Assembly: GCA_048264125.1 (NCBI GenBank)
Contig: JBLXDM010000008.1
Location: 1-64,000 of the forward strand
DNA: 64,000 nucleotides
Origin: M1-B18 sp048264125
Lineage (GTDB): Bacteria > Bacillota > Clostridia > Peptostreptococcales > Natronincolaceae
Reading direction: 5' to 3'
The notes beneath the pieces are model-generated. The model was not told the origin of the DNA, made no database searches, and saw only the letters and a list, made by a program, of their open reading frames with translations. Within the stretch, counting starts at the first letter, position 1; the number at the start of each line of letters is the position of its first letter. The translations under genes and the position numbers were made by a program. This document shows, piece by piece, positions 32,012-41,466 of this stretch.

Positions 32012-34675
32012 ATGAAACTTAATAATATCAGGGTATATCAAGGCAGGAATATATATAGCCATTATCCTGTGATTAGGGTTGATGTAGACCTTGAGGAATT
32101 TGTAGATATACCCACCTGTGATATTGAAGGATTTAACGAAGGACTATTGGAGCTGCTGCCTGGATTAAAACAGCATAAATGCTGCACGGATAGGCCAGGG
32201 GGCTTTTGTGAAAGGCTGCAAAGGGGAACCTATCTGGCACATGTTCTAGAGCATATTTCTATCGAGCTTCAGGGGCTTTTGGGCTATAGGGTTAGATATG
32301 GTAAGGCAAGATATTTGGAAGCGGAAACAGTCTACTGTGTAGTTTATACATATATTAATGAAACCGCCGGTGCAGAGGCCGGCAGCTTGGCCTATGACAT
32401 AATCAGGAGCCTAATAGATAAGAGGCCTATTGATTTGCAGGAAAGATTAAAGGGCATAGAGGACAAGATTAGATTACACAGCCTTGGACCAAGTACACAG
32501 GCAATTGTCGACGAGGCAGAAAAACGAAGGATACCTGTAATGCGGCTAGGGGAAAACAGCCTTGTACAGCTGGGCTACGGCCGGTATGGTAGAAAAATTC
32601 AAGCAACCCTTACTGATGCCACCAGCTGTATTGCTGCAGACATAGCCAGCGATAAGCAACAGACTAAGGAAATACTTTCGAGTCTGGGAATACCCGTGCC
32701 TAAGGGAAAGGTGGTCACCGACAGTCAAGAGGCCATAGCTGTGGCGGAGAAGCTGGGATATCCTGTGGTTGTGAAGCCCTATAATGGAAACCAGGGAAAG
32801 GGAGTATCTATTGAGCTGAGAAGTGCCCGTGAGGTGGAGGATGCCTTCGGATTGGCAAGATGCTTCTCTGAACGGGTAATTGTTGAAGAATTTATAGAGG
32901 GAAAAAACTATCGGATTACGGTGGTTGGTGATAAGTTGGTGGCAGCTGCCTTGAGAATTGCAGCCCATGTTATAGGGGATGGCTTTAGCACTATAAAGGA
33001 GCTCATAGAAATAGAAAACAGCAATCCTCAAAGGGGTTTCGGACATGAAAGACCCTTAACAAGAATCAAAATAGATGATGTAATGAAATTGAATCTAAGC
33101 AAAATGAATAAAAGGCTTGAAGATGTGCCTCTATTAGGGGAGGTGGTGTTCCTCAGAGAAAATGCAAATTTAAGCACAGGAGGAATTGCCATAGACGTAA
33201 CTGAGGAAATTCATCCTGACAATGCCAAGCTGGCTGTCTCAGCAGTAAGGGCAGTGGGACTTGATGTTGCCGGTGTGGATTTTACTATTGGGGACATTTC
33301 TAGGTCAATTTATGAGACCGGGGGTGCAATTATAGAAGTAAACGCTTGTCCTGGAATACGAATGCATCATTATCCGTCAAGGGGAAAAAGCAGAAATGTG
33401 GCTAAGGCCATAGTGGAACAGCTTTTCCCTGTAGAGGGCTCCTATGAGCTGCCTATTTTTTCTATAACAGGGACTAATGGAAAAACCACCACCACCAGAA
33501 TGATTGCTAAGATATTGAGAAAGCAGGGGATGGTGGTGGGGATGACCAGCACTGGAGGCGTATTTATTCAGGATGAGGAAATAGTGAGGGGAGATACCAC
33601 AGGACCCAAAAGCGCAAGGGCGATTTTGATGGACAAGAGAACAGAGGTTGCAGTGCTGGAGACCGCCAGAGGCGGCATTGTAAACCGGGGCTTGGGCTAC
33701 GATTTGGCAGATGTAGCGGTTATAACCAATATAGGAGATGACCACCTAGGTCTGGATGGGATCAATACTTTGGAGGAAATGGCGGACGTTAAGGCTCTTG
33801 TGGCGGAGGCTGTGAAAGAAGGCGGTTATGCCATTATAAATGCGGATGATGCCTTTGCAGAGAGGATTGCCGCAAGAGTTAAATGCAATATCGTTTATTT
33901 CTCCCAGAGTCACGAAAACCCTATTGTGGTGAAGCATATTGCTGCAGGCGGCAGGGCGATATATTTAAAAAGCAAGACCATATACGCCTATGACGGTGCG
34001 CAGGAGCTTCCGATAATTAATATTAAGAATATACCCGCCACCCTTGGAGGCTGTTTGAGGCATAATATTGAAAACAGTCTGGCGGCGGTTTCTGCAACCT
34101 TCTCATATGGGATAGACATAAGCATCATAAGGGAAACGTTGTCGGAGTTTCAAACAGATGCCTCTACTAACCCTGGAAGATTCAATATTTTTGAGCTTAA
34201 GGGCTTTAAGGTGATTATCGATTATGGTCACAATATTGATGGATATATTACTGTTTTAGAGGGGTTAAGGGCTCTTAAGCAGGGTAGGCTGATAGGTGTT
34301 ATTGGAGTCCCGGGAGATCGACCCGACATCAATATATTAAAGATAGGAGAAATATCCGGCAAGCACTTCGACTATGTCTATATAAAAGAAGACAAGGATA
34401 GAAGAGGTCGAGCACCGGAGGAGGTGGCTAAACTTCTGAAGAAGGGCTGCAGCCTTGGGGGATTGACGGAGGAAAAAATGGAGATCCGTCTATGTGAGGC
34501 GGCCTGCCTGGAGAAGGCAATGAGTGAGGCCATAGAGGGAGATACTGTTATTGTATTTTATGAGGAATACAAGCCGTTGCTGCAGCTAATCGAGGCCTAC
34601 AGGCAAGGCCTGCAGGACAATACTATAAAGGATATTCCCCTTCAGATACCTATGGTTGCCGGTAAGGAGCTATAA
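32012..34675 (+). CDS. cphA: Cyanophycin synthetase
   Basis: 887 residues, the full CphA length. N-terminal domain (1-160), then an ATP-grasp ligase (about 210-470, KPYNGNQGKGVSIEL and EVNACPGIRMHHYPS) and a Mur-ligase-like domain (from about 485) with P-loop TGTNGKTTTTRM. The two ATP sites add Asp to the backbone and Arg to its side chain. No primer-related gene is visible. AAGGAGG precedes the ATG. With cphB it provides a nitrogen/carbon store; the adjacent sporulation lipoprotein hints at use in spores. Confidence 0.95.
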   Translation: MKLNNIRVYQGRNIYSHYPVIRVDVDLEEFVDIPTCDIEGFNEGLLELLPGLKQHKCCTDRPGGFCERLQRGTYLAHVLEHISIELQGLLGYRVRYGKARYLEAETVYCVVYTYINETAGAEAGSLAYDIIRSLIDKRPIDLQERLKGIEDKIRLHSLGPSTQAIVDEAEKRRIPVMRLGENSLVQLGYGRYGRKIQATLTDATSCIAADIASDKQQTKEILSSLGIPVPKGKVVTDSQEAIAVAEKLGYPVVVKPYNGNQGKGVSIELRSAREVEDAFGLARCFSERVIVEEFIEGKNYRITVVGDKLVAAALRIAAHVIGDGFSTIKELIEIENSNPQRGFGHERPLTRIKIDDVMKLNLSKMNKRLEDVPLLGEVVFLRENANLSTGGIAIDVTEEIHPDNAKLAVSAVRAVGLDVAGVDFTIGDISRSIYETGGAIIEVNACPGIRMHHYPSRGKSRNVAKAIVEQLFPVEGSYELPIFSITGTNGKTTTTRMIAKILRKQGMVVGMTSTGGVFIQDEEIVRGDTTGPKSARAILMDKRTEVAVLETARGGIVNRGLGYDLADVAVITNIGDDHLGLDGINTLEEMADVKALVAEAVKEGGYAIINADDAFAERIAARVKCNIVYFSQSHENPIVVKHIAAGGRAIYLKSKTIYAYDGAQELPIINIKNIPATLGGCLRHNIENSLAAVSATFSYGIDISIIRETLSEFQTDASTNPGRFNIFELKGFKVIIDYGHNIDGYITVLEGLRALKQGRLIGVIGVPGDRPDINILKIGEISGKHFDYVYIKEDKDRRGRAPEEVAKLLKKGCSLGGLTEEKMEIRLCEAACLEKAMSEAIEGDTVIVFYEEYKPLLQLIEAYRQGLQDNTIKDIPLQIPMVAGKEL

Positions 34676-34696
34676 TAGAGGAGAAGTCCAGACAAT

Positions 34697-34734
34697 CTGA
34701 AAGATAAGCTCTAGGGCTTATCTTTCAGATTTTA
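34697..34734 (+). terminator. Terminator of cphBA
   Basis: TCTGAAAGATAAGC / GCTTATCTTTCAGA, a perfect 14-bp stem, then TTTT. Confidence 0.88.
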
Positions 34735-34785
34735 AAATAAAGCTGATTCTCTATATATCTTTTGGTGTATATATAATATTATATA

Positions 34786-34832
34786 CTTGAGGAAATTGCA
34801 TAATAAAGATGAGTGGTATGTTTATACAATTT
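34786..34832. repeat. Dispersed repeat, solo end
   Basis: Only the left end of the palindromic family is present (TTGAGGAAATTGCATAAT, then GAGTGGTATGTTTATACAA). No matching right end or central hairpin follows, so it is a truncated copy 40 bases before the next gene. Confidence 0.7.
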
Positions 34833-34871
34833 TCTTACTTAAAATAAATACGTAAATAGGGGTGAAGGTAT

Positions 34872-35597
34872 ATGAAGAAAATAGGGGTTTTTATAGATAT
34901 AGATGGTACCTTGTATAGAAATTCACTTATGGTGGAGCATTTTAAAAAGCTTTTAAAATATGAAATCATAGATCCTTCTGTATGGCACAATATTGCTAAG
35001 AAGGCCTATTACAACTGGGATAAGCGTAGAGGTAACTATATTGATTATCTGGAGGAGGTAGCAACTATATATTTAAGCTCAATGACGGGCTTAAATAAAA
35101 AGGATATGGAGTTCATATCAAATCAGGTTATTAACTTGAAGGGTGATAGAGTCTACAGGTTTACCAGGGACAGGATAAGATGGCACCAGCAGCAGGAGCA
35201 TATGGTATTCTTTATTTCTGGAAGCCCTGATTATTTGGTATCAAAAATGGCAGAAAAATATAAGGCAACCGATTTTAGGGGAACTATTTTTCATGTGGAT
35301 GACAAGGATTGCTTTACAGGAGAAATAGCAAAGATGTGGGACTCTGAAAATAAGCATGAGGCGATACTGGAGTTCGTGGAGGCATACGACATAGATTTAC
35401 CCAATAGCTATGCCTACGGAGACACCACCGGAGATCTTGCAATGCTTAAGCTTGTGGGAAATCCTATAGCTATCAATCCTGCCAGAGAGCTTTTGGAGAG
35501 CATTAAATCCGACCAAGAGCTGGTGGAAAAGACCACCATAATTGTAGAACGTAAGGATGTTATATATAAGATTAATGCCAATGTTGAAACTATTTGA
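34872..35597 (+). CDS. HAD-IB family phosphatase (SerB-like)
   Basis: 241 residues. Motif I IDIDGTLY, motif II FISGSPDYLV, motif IV YGDTTGDLAML. The HAD-IB (SerB/PSPase-like) family removes phosphate from phosphoserine, phosphocholine or related small molecules; the substrate here is not determinable. AGGGGTGAAGG precedes the ATG. Its promoter may fall in or beside the solo repeat at 34786. Confidence 0.87.
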   Translation: MKKIGVFIDIDGTLYRNSLMVEHFKKLLKYEIIDPSVWHNIAKKAYYNWDKRRGNYIDYLEEVATIYLSSMTGLNKKDMEFISNQVINLKGDRVYRFTRDRIRWHQQQEHMVFFISGSPDYLVSKMAEKYKATDFRGTIFHVDDKDCFTGEIAKMWDSENKHEAILEFVEAYDIDLPNSYAYGDTTGDLAMLKLVGNPIAINPARELLESIKSDQELVEKTTIIVERKDVIYKINANVETI

Positions 35598-35669
35598 TTT
35601 CAATCACAGTTTTTTGGAATTATTCTCCTTATAATTAAACCATAGATATAATTATGAGGAGGAACTAAA

Positions 35670-36896
35670 ATGAATAAGAAGATTGAAATCGCGGATAAAA
35701 GCTTTTGGATTGGTTATGTGGACGACAGAAGGGTCCCCTTTCACAGATTGATTTTAGAAAAGGGCACCACCTATAATAGCTACTTGCTTATGACGGAGAA
35801 GCCGACGATTATTGATACAGTAGACATCGAGTTTGGCAGACAATATGTAGAAAATCTAAGCGGGATAATTGATCTCAAGAAAATACAATATATCGTTATT
35901 AACCATGTAGAGCCGGATCATGCCGGGGCTCTGCCGGCATTGGCAGCAAAGGCACCCAATGCTGTTATTGTAGCAACAGAGCTGGGAGCGCAGGAGCTGA
36001 AGCAGATGTTTAAGCTCCACAATAGGCAATTCTTAATCATTGAGGATGGAGACACCCTTGATATAGGTGGAAAAACACTAAAGTTCTTTGAGACACCCTA
36101 TCTCCATACAGAGGAGACAATGATTACCTATTGTGTCGAGGATAAAATTCTCTATCCCTGCGATCAATTCAGCACTCATATTGCAGTAAAGGAAATATTT
36201 AATGATTTAGCAATAGAGGATTATTTAGAGGACTTCAAGGTATACTATCAGCTGATCATGCATCCCCATAGACCATATGTTCAGGATATGCTGGCAAAAA
36301 TCAAAAATCTTGATATCAATATGATTGCACCATCCCATGGCTATATATTGAGAAGCAATGCTGCCTCCTTTATTGAGGCCTATGATGAGATGAGTCTACC
36401 TAAGGGAGATGAAAAGAAAGCTCTGATTCTGTTTAGTACAATGACGGGTAATACTACAAAAATTGCTAAGCTCATTGGTGAGGCATTGGAGGAAAAGGTA
36501 ATTGAGCATAGGATTATTAACACCAAAAATGCAGATGTAGAGGATATTAAAGAGGCCATAATGGACGCAGACGTTATCTTCTTTGGCACATCGACAAGAT
36601 ATGGCGATATGGTGGGAAATATGGAGGAGATACTAAAGGAGCTCGTGGCAATGAATACTGAAGGCAAGCTGGCGGTTCCCTTCGGCTCATACGGATGGAG
36701 CGGAGAGGGTATAGAGGTAGTCTATGACTATCTGAAGGCGGCAGGCATGACGGTAGTGGACAGCTCCTTTATGATAAAATCCACAGGTATGAATCAATTC
36801 CAAATACCTATTAGAGTCAAATTTGCCCCTGAAGGGGAGGAGACCACAAGGATAATCCAGACTGTAGCTGCAATTGGAGAGCTTTTATTGGCGTAG
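35670..36896 (+). CDS. fprA: Flavodiiron protein (A-type flavoprotein FprA)
   Basis: 408 residues. N-terminal metallo-beta-lactamase-like diiron domain with HVEPDHAG (H-x-E-x-D-H) plus later His ligands (LHTEE, PSHGY), and a C-terminal flavodoxin domain (from about 250) with FSTMTGNTTKIAKLIG binding FMN. Reduces O2 to water, or NO to N2O, protecting anaerobes. Soluble. GAGGAGG precedes the ATG. Electron donor (rubredoxin or F420-like) is not adjacent. Confidence 0.95.
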   Translation: MNKKIEIADKSFWIGYVDDRRVPFHRLILEKGTTYNSYLLMTEKPTIIDTVDIEFGRQYVENLSGIIDLKKIQYIVINHVEPDHAGALPALAAKAPNAVIVATELGAQELKQMFKLHNRQFLIIEDGDTLDIGGKTLKFFETPYLHTEETMITYCVEDKILYPCDQFSTHIAVKEIFNDLAIEDYLEDFKVYYQLIMHPHRPYVQDMLAKIKNLDINMIAPSHGYILRSNAASFIEAYDEMSLPKGDEKKALILFSTMTGNTTKIAKLIGEALEEKVIEHRIINTKNADVEDIKEAIMDADVIFFGTSTRYGDMVGNMEEILKELVAMNTEGKLAVPFGSYGWSGEGIEVVYDYLKAAGMTVVDSSFMIKSTGMNQFQIPIRVKFAPEGEETTRIIQTVAAIGELLLA

Positions 36897-36984
36897 TATG
36901 TATAAATGAACCCTCTTTATTGTAATATGGGTAACCCCCCCTTAAAAGCCCTCGTGTATAGTAAATTTAAACGCATTAATACAT

Positions 36985-37015
36985 TAAAAAAAGGAAGCCA
37001 GTTGGCTTCCTTTAT
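36985..37015 (-). terminator. Terminator of apbE
   Basis: AAAGGAAGCCA-GT-TGGCTTCCTTT with a T run on the minus strand, and a partial one on the plus strand, so it may also serve fprA. Confidence 0.82.
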
Positions 37016-38065
37016 CTATTTTTGTAACTGAAACTCAGGGTTCAGAACTTCTACTCTATCAATTGCTCCTGAGGTTGCGTACATTTTTTTATCCTTGGTT
37101 ATAAGAACTGCTTCAATATCCTCCAGCCCTTCGATAAAGCTCAAGCCCTCCTCAAGGCCCATAACAAAGACCGCTGTTGAAAGAACATCGCCATCTACGG
37201 ATTTTTGGGATAATATAGTGACGCTTACCAGTTCATTTCTGGTGGGGGATCCAGTTTCGGGGTCTATAATATGGTGGTAGTGAACACCATCTTCTATAAA
37301 ATATCTTTCGTAATCTCCAGAGGTTACGATGGATTCGTCAATTAAGCCGACCTTGGCAATGACATCTCCAGAACCTATTTCTGGATCCTGAATGCCAACA
37401 TTCCAAGGGGTACCGTCGGGCTTGCTGCCGAGGGCATATACGTCGCCACCCATGTTTACAAAGCCGCTGGTTATTCCGTTTTCCCTAAGAACTCTAGCAG
37501 CCTCGTCAACTGCATAGCCCTTAGCAATGCCGCCAAGATCAATCAGCATATCGGGGTCCTTAAGCATTACATTATTACCGCTTAATTCAACCTGAGTAAT
37601 ATCTATATGATTCTTTGCATCCTGTATTTCCTCTTCGTTAGGAACCTTTTGCCAATCCTTGCCTATGCCCCAAAGTTCAATAAGTCTTCCAATGGCGATA
37701 TTAAACACATCATTAGTCAGTTCCTTGTAGTCAATAGCCTTTTTAATAACGGACATTGTCTCTTCCTTAACCTCTACAGCGGCATTGCCTGCATTTTTAT
37801 TTATATTATAAACATCGCTGCCTTCTATGGAGGTGCTCATAGTATTCTCTATAGCTACTATCCTAGCATAAGCCTTTTCGATGGCCGAATTTCCCGCTTT
37901 TTCATCATCGGCATATATTCTGATCTTACCAACAGTGCCTAAAACAAAATCATCCTGTTCAACTATCATCTGCTCAGTGCTCTTAGGGGTGCAGGCAGTT
38001 AAAATTATCACTAATGAAATTATGACTGTCAGCAGTTTGCAGGTTTTTTTATCCTTATATGTCAT
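37016..38065 (-). CDS. apbE: FAD:protein FMN transferase
   Basis: 349 residues. A lipoprotein (signal peptide ending ITLACT-like lipobox, ILTAC) of the ApbE/Ftp family, which moves FMN from FAD onto Thr or Ser of exported proteins. Conserved sections: NTMSTSIEGSDVY, DLGGIAKGYAVDEA, GFVNMGGDVYALG, and HHIIDPETGSP with catalytic-site residues. The ATG at 38065 has AAAGGAG; an upstream in-frame start at 38092 does not. It is divergent from the protein with four FMN-attachment motifs at 38548, the obvious substrate. Confidence 0.94.
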   Translation of the reverse strand: MTYKDKKTCKLLTVIISLVIILTACTPKSTEQMIVEQDDFVLGTVGKIRIYADDEKAGNSAIEKAYARIVAIENTMSTSIEGSDVYNINKNAGNAAVEVKEETMSVIKKAIDYKELTNDVFNIAIGRLIELWGIGKDWQKVPNEEEIQDAKNHIDITQVELSGNNVMLKDPDMLIDLGGIAKGYAVDEAARVLRENGITSGFVNMGGDVYALGSKPDGTPWNVGIQDPEIGSGDVIAKVGLIDESIVTSGDYERYFIEDGVHYHHIIDPETGSPTRNELVSVTILSQKSVDGDVLSTAVFVMGLEEGLSFIEGLEDIEAVLITKDKKMYATSGAIDRVEVLNPEFQLQK

Positions 38066-38547
38066 GTTAAACACTCCTTTTATCAATTCCAATATATTAT
38101 ACCAATTGCCCTTAAAATTGTAAAGGAAGGTGAGTGATAAAAAATTATTACCAAATAATACGTATTAATTCAAAAATAAAAATATTGAAATGTATACAAT
38201 ATATATGTAAAATAGAAAGTGTTAAAGAAATAGTACAAGAAATATCCATGGCTACATATTTATACAAGAAGGTGCCAGGACAAAAGAAATTTTTTCTGTA
38301 GCTTGTATTTTCCTGAAAAATCCGAATGTGCTTAAATAGTAAAATATAGTAATGGAAAATTATTATTTATCTTAATACTTTTTTAATATTTAAGCAGGAA
38401 AATATAAAACTACGTTGAATTATTTCTTTAAGTGTTAAATAATTTACAATGAAAACGGTTGTAAATTTAACCCCAAATAACGTTAAATTAACAACAAAAC
38501 TATTTGTTGTTTATTTTAAAAAAAGGTAAGAGGAGGAAAGGCAAATT
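38066..38547. other. Divergent promoter region of apbE and FMN protein
   Basis: 482 bp, very AT-rich. It contains an inverted repeat AATTTACAA (38441-38449) / TTGTAAATT (38459-38467) about 80 bases before the FMN-protein gene, and a possible promoter TTGAAA near 38185. I see no ORF with a ribosome site. Confidence 0.5.
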
Positions 38548-40290
38548 ATGAAAAAATTAATGGCATTATTATTAGTTGTTGCTTTAGCACTTCCAATGTC
38601 ACTTGGTTTATTTGCAGCAGCGGCTGAAGAAGTGGCACTGCCAGTACATCCAAATGGAAGAGTTGTAATTGACGGTGCTGCTGCAGAGGTATTAGATCCT
38701 ACACCGTTATCAATCAAGGGTGTAACTTATCTTCCAGTGAAAGCGATTGCTGAGAAGGTAAGTGCAGCAGAAGTAAAATTAGCAAGCGAAGTAGTTTATG
38801 GTGAGGTGGCTTATGCACCTGCAAAGGATGTAGCTGCTGCACTAGGTCTTTACTACTACGAAAACAAAATGAATGATATTGTTTATCTGTTTACTGCTGC
38901 TGCTGTTGCTAAGGATGGCGCATACACAGTTTGGTCATCTGCAGATTCAAGAGGCTATGCTGCAGTTATGACAGTGACTGTTGCTGATGGAAAGGTTACA
39001 GCTGCTAAATTTGATGAGCAAAACATCAATACAGGCGAATTAAAGTTTGCTGATGGAAAATACACAGCTAACTGGAAATCAAGATACCCAGATGTAGATC
39101 CAGATGCGCTTAGAGACAAAGCTTTAGCTGAATTAGTTGAAAAGCAAGCACCAAGTGCAGTTGATGTTACAACAGGTGCTACTTCAACACATTCTAAAAT
39201 CGTTGAATTATCAACAAAGGCTTTAGCAAAGGCTAAGTTTGACCAATTAAATCCTGCTGGCACCAATGGTTACAGAGATGGTAAATACGAGGTTGTTGGT
39301 TTAACTGATGAAAGAGGATATACGCCTGTATTAAATATGACTGTTGCTGCAGGAGTAATTACATCTGTTGCATATGATGAAATTAATGCAGAAGGCGTAG
39401 GAAAAGTAGGTACTGCCTACACTACTAGATGGGCTTCTACTTATGACGTAGTACCAGAGGCTATCTTAGAGCAATTAAAAGCTAACTTAATTAAGATGCA
39501 AGATCCTAGCTTAGTTGATGTTGTTACAGGCGCAACTGGCTGGTATGAAAACTTTGTTGATTTAGCTGCTGGTGCATTAGATCATGCTTCAAGAACTGAA
39601 GAAGCTGAGTATACTGCAGTTGATGGTTTATACTATGTTAAGGGTACAACTGATTCAAGAGGATATACACCTTTATTAATGGCTGTTATCGAAGATGGCG
39701 CTATTACTAAGGTTAAGTACCACGAAATAGATAAGAATTTCTTAAGCAAGAGAAACAACCCTGACTATATCGGAAGATGGACTACTTCTTATCCAGAAGC
39801 AAAGCCATTAGAAGCTTTAGCGGCTATGGAAGCTGCTGTAATTGAGAACAACAGCTTTGACGCTGTAGATGCAATCTCTGGCGCAACTAGCTGGAAAACC
39901 AATATCCAAGAATTAGGTAAGGACATCGTAGTTAAATCTGCTGCTGAAACTACCTATTTCTTCAGAGCTAAGAGTACAGCTGCTAGCTGCTACAAGGCTC
40001 AAATGATCGTTGAAGCTGATGCTGATGGTGAAATCGTAGCTATGGGCTACAAGGAATACCAAAACAGTACAGCTCTTCCAAAGATTGATAACCCAGCTTA
40101 CATCACAAGATGGGCTGAGAGAGTTGCAGAAACTTTCCCAAATCTTGATCAAATAGCTGTATACAACGAAATGATGACTACTCTTTTCGAAACAAAAGAT
40201 ACAACTAAGCTTGATACTATCTCCGGTGCTACTAACTGGAAAAAAGGTATCGTAGAAGCTGGAAACAAAGCTTTCGAGTGGATTAAGTAA
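38548..40290 (+). CDS. Secreted protein with four FMN-binding domains
   Basis: 580 residues. Signal peptide (about 1-26, cleaved near AAAAEE), then a short stalk-like domain (about 33-115, VHPNGRVVIDGAA ... GVTYLPVKAIAEK). After it come four FMN_bind domains of about 110 residues. Each ends with the ApbE acceptor motif Dxx(S/T)GA(S/T): DVTTGAT (206-212), DVVTGAT (324-330), DAISGAT (441-447), DTISGAT (556-562), so FMN would be linked to Thr212, 330, 447 and 562. No lipobox or sorting signal. Codon use is uniform and like that of a highly expressed gene. Predicted extracytoplasmic multi-flavin electron carrier. AGGAGG precedes the ATG. Confidence 0.9.
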   Translation: MKKLMALLLVVALALPMSLGLFAAAAEEVALPVHPNGRVVIDGAAAEVLDPTPLSIKGVTYLPVKAIAEKVSAAEVKLASEVVYGEVAYAPAKDVAAALGLYYYENKMNDIVYLFTAAAVAKDGAYTVWSSADSRGYAAVMTVTVADGKVTAAKFDEQNINTGELKFADGKYTANWKSRYPDVDPDALRDKALAELVEKQAPSAVDVTTGATSTHSKIVELSTKALAKAKFDQLNPAGTNGYRDGKYEVVGLTDERGYTPVLNMTVAAGVITSVAYDEINAEGVGKVGTAYTTRWASTYDVVPEAILEQLKANLIKMQDPSLVDVVTGATGWYENFVDLAAGALDHASRTEEAEYTAVDGLYYVKGTTDSRGYTPLLMAVIEDGAITKVKYHEIDKNFLSKRNNPDYIGRWTTSYPEAKPLEALAAMEAAVIENNSFDAVDAISGATSWKTNIQELGKDIVVKSAAETTYFFRAKSTAASCYKAQMIVEADADGEIVAMGYKEYQNSTALPKIDNPAYITRWAERVAETFPNLDQIAVYNEMMTTLFETKDTTKLDTISGATNWKKGIVEAGNKAFEWIK

Positions 40291-40307
40291 TTAATATTAT
40301 TATTAGG

Positions 40308-40337
40308 CCTCCTGATTAACCTCAGGAGGTTTTTTTG
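40308..40337 (+). terminator. Terminator of FMN-protein gene
   Basis: CCTCCTGA / TCAGGAGG stem with T7. Confidence 0.9.
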
Positions 40338-40443
40338 TCCTATTTTTCAATAGGATGGATAACTGAGGGATAAAGAATAAATAAAGCTGCAATTTCCCGG
40401 AAATAGAGCTTGAATTTTATCCATGCTAAGGGATAAAATATTT

Positions 40444-40632
40444 AAGTGAGGAAATTGCATAATTAACATGAATAGTATGTTTATACAAAGTCAAAGGTTT
40501 CCTGCTTAGTGCCCCATAGGCTAATTTGTATAATTTTTAAATGCTATTAGCCCTAGGCATACACGATCAACCTTTAACTTTGTTAAACTAGAATATGTGT
40601 GGGCTTTTATGGTACTAGCAATTTCCTCAAGT
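40444..40632. repeat. Dispersed palindromic repeat, full-length copy
   Basis: About 185 bp bounded by AAGTGAGGAAATTGCAT and GCAATTTCCTCAAGT. It shares with the 12743 copy a long block (TTTCCTGCTTAGTGCCCC) and with 13248 the CTATTAGCCC arm. Ends 37 bases before rluF. No ORF. Confidence 0.85.
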
Positions 40633-40668
40633 AAGTAAAAGGATAGCTGAATATAAGGAAGTGTATAT

Positions 40669-41361
40669 ATGAGACTGAATAAATATATAAGCGAAACCGG
40701 GATTTGCTCCAGACGGGAGGCTGATGGCATGATAACCGCTAAGCGGGTAACTATCAATGGTATTATTGCTGAGCTGGGGAGTAATGTTGCAGATGGGGAT
40801 ATTGTTAGGTTAGACGGTGGGGAAATAGGTGTAAGGCCTGAGCTGGTATATATAGCTCTCAATAAGCCGGTAGGCATCACCAGCACCACAGAAGGCCATA
40901 TTAAGGATAACATTATTGATTTTGTAAAGCACCCAAAGCGGATATTTCCCATAGGAAGGCTGGATAAGGACTCCGAGGGCTTGATACTGCTAACCAATGA
41001 CGGAGATATTGTAAACAAGATATTAAGAGCAGAAAACAATCATGAAAAGGAATACATAGTAACGGTGAACAAGCCTATAACACCTGAGTTTTTAAAGGGT
41101 ATGGCTGCAGGCGTGCATATATTAGAAACAAAAACCAAGCCCTGCAAAATAACTAAGCTAAATGACAGGAGCTTCAATATTATATTGACACAGGGGCTAA
41201 ACCGTCAGATCAGAAGAATGTGTCAGGCCTTCGATTACAGGGTGGTTACACTTAAAAGAATAAGGATTATGAATATTCGGCTGGGGGGACTAAGGCTTGG
41301 GCAGTGGAGAAATCTGACTGCAGAAGAGCTGATGCAGCTGAGGGATCTTCTTCAGCCCTAA
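40669..41361 (+). CDS. rluF: 23S rRNA pseudouridine synthase, RluF/RsuA family
   Basis: 230 residues. S4 RNA-binding domain at the N terminus (LNKYISETGICSRREADGMI), then the catalytic domain with the Asp in IGRLDKDSEGLILLTNDG and LNRQIRRMC near the end. Forms pseudouridine in rRNA; the rluF symbol is the nearest family, and RluB is possible. GGAAGTG precedes the ATG. Confidence 0.88.
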   Translation: MRLNKYISETGICSRREADGMITAKRVTINGIIAELGSNVADGDIVRLDGGEIGVRPELVYIALNKPVGITSTTEGHIKDNIIDFVKHPKRIFPIGRLDKDSEGLILLTNDGDIVNKILRAENNHEKEYIVTVNKPITPEFLKGMAAGVHILETKTKPCKITKLNDRSFNIILTQGLNRQIRRMCQAFDYRVVTLKRIRIMNIRLGGLRLGQWRNLTAEELMQLRDLLQP

Positions 41362-41466
41362 AAAGTATTAAAAAACTATAAAATATTCAACTGATGAGTG
41401 CAATTATATTATAATGGAAGAGAAACATAATGAAAATGGATTATCCATTATATTCGGGGGAATTTT

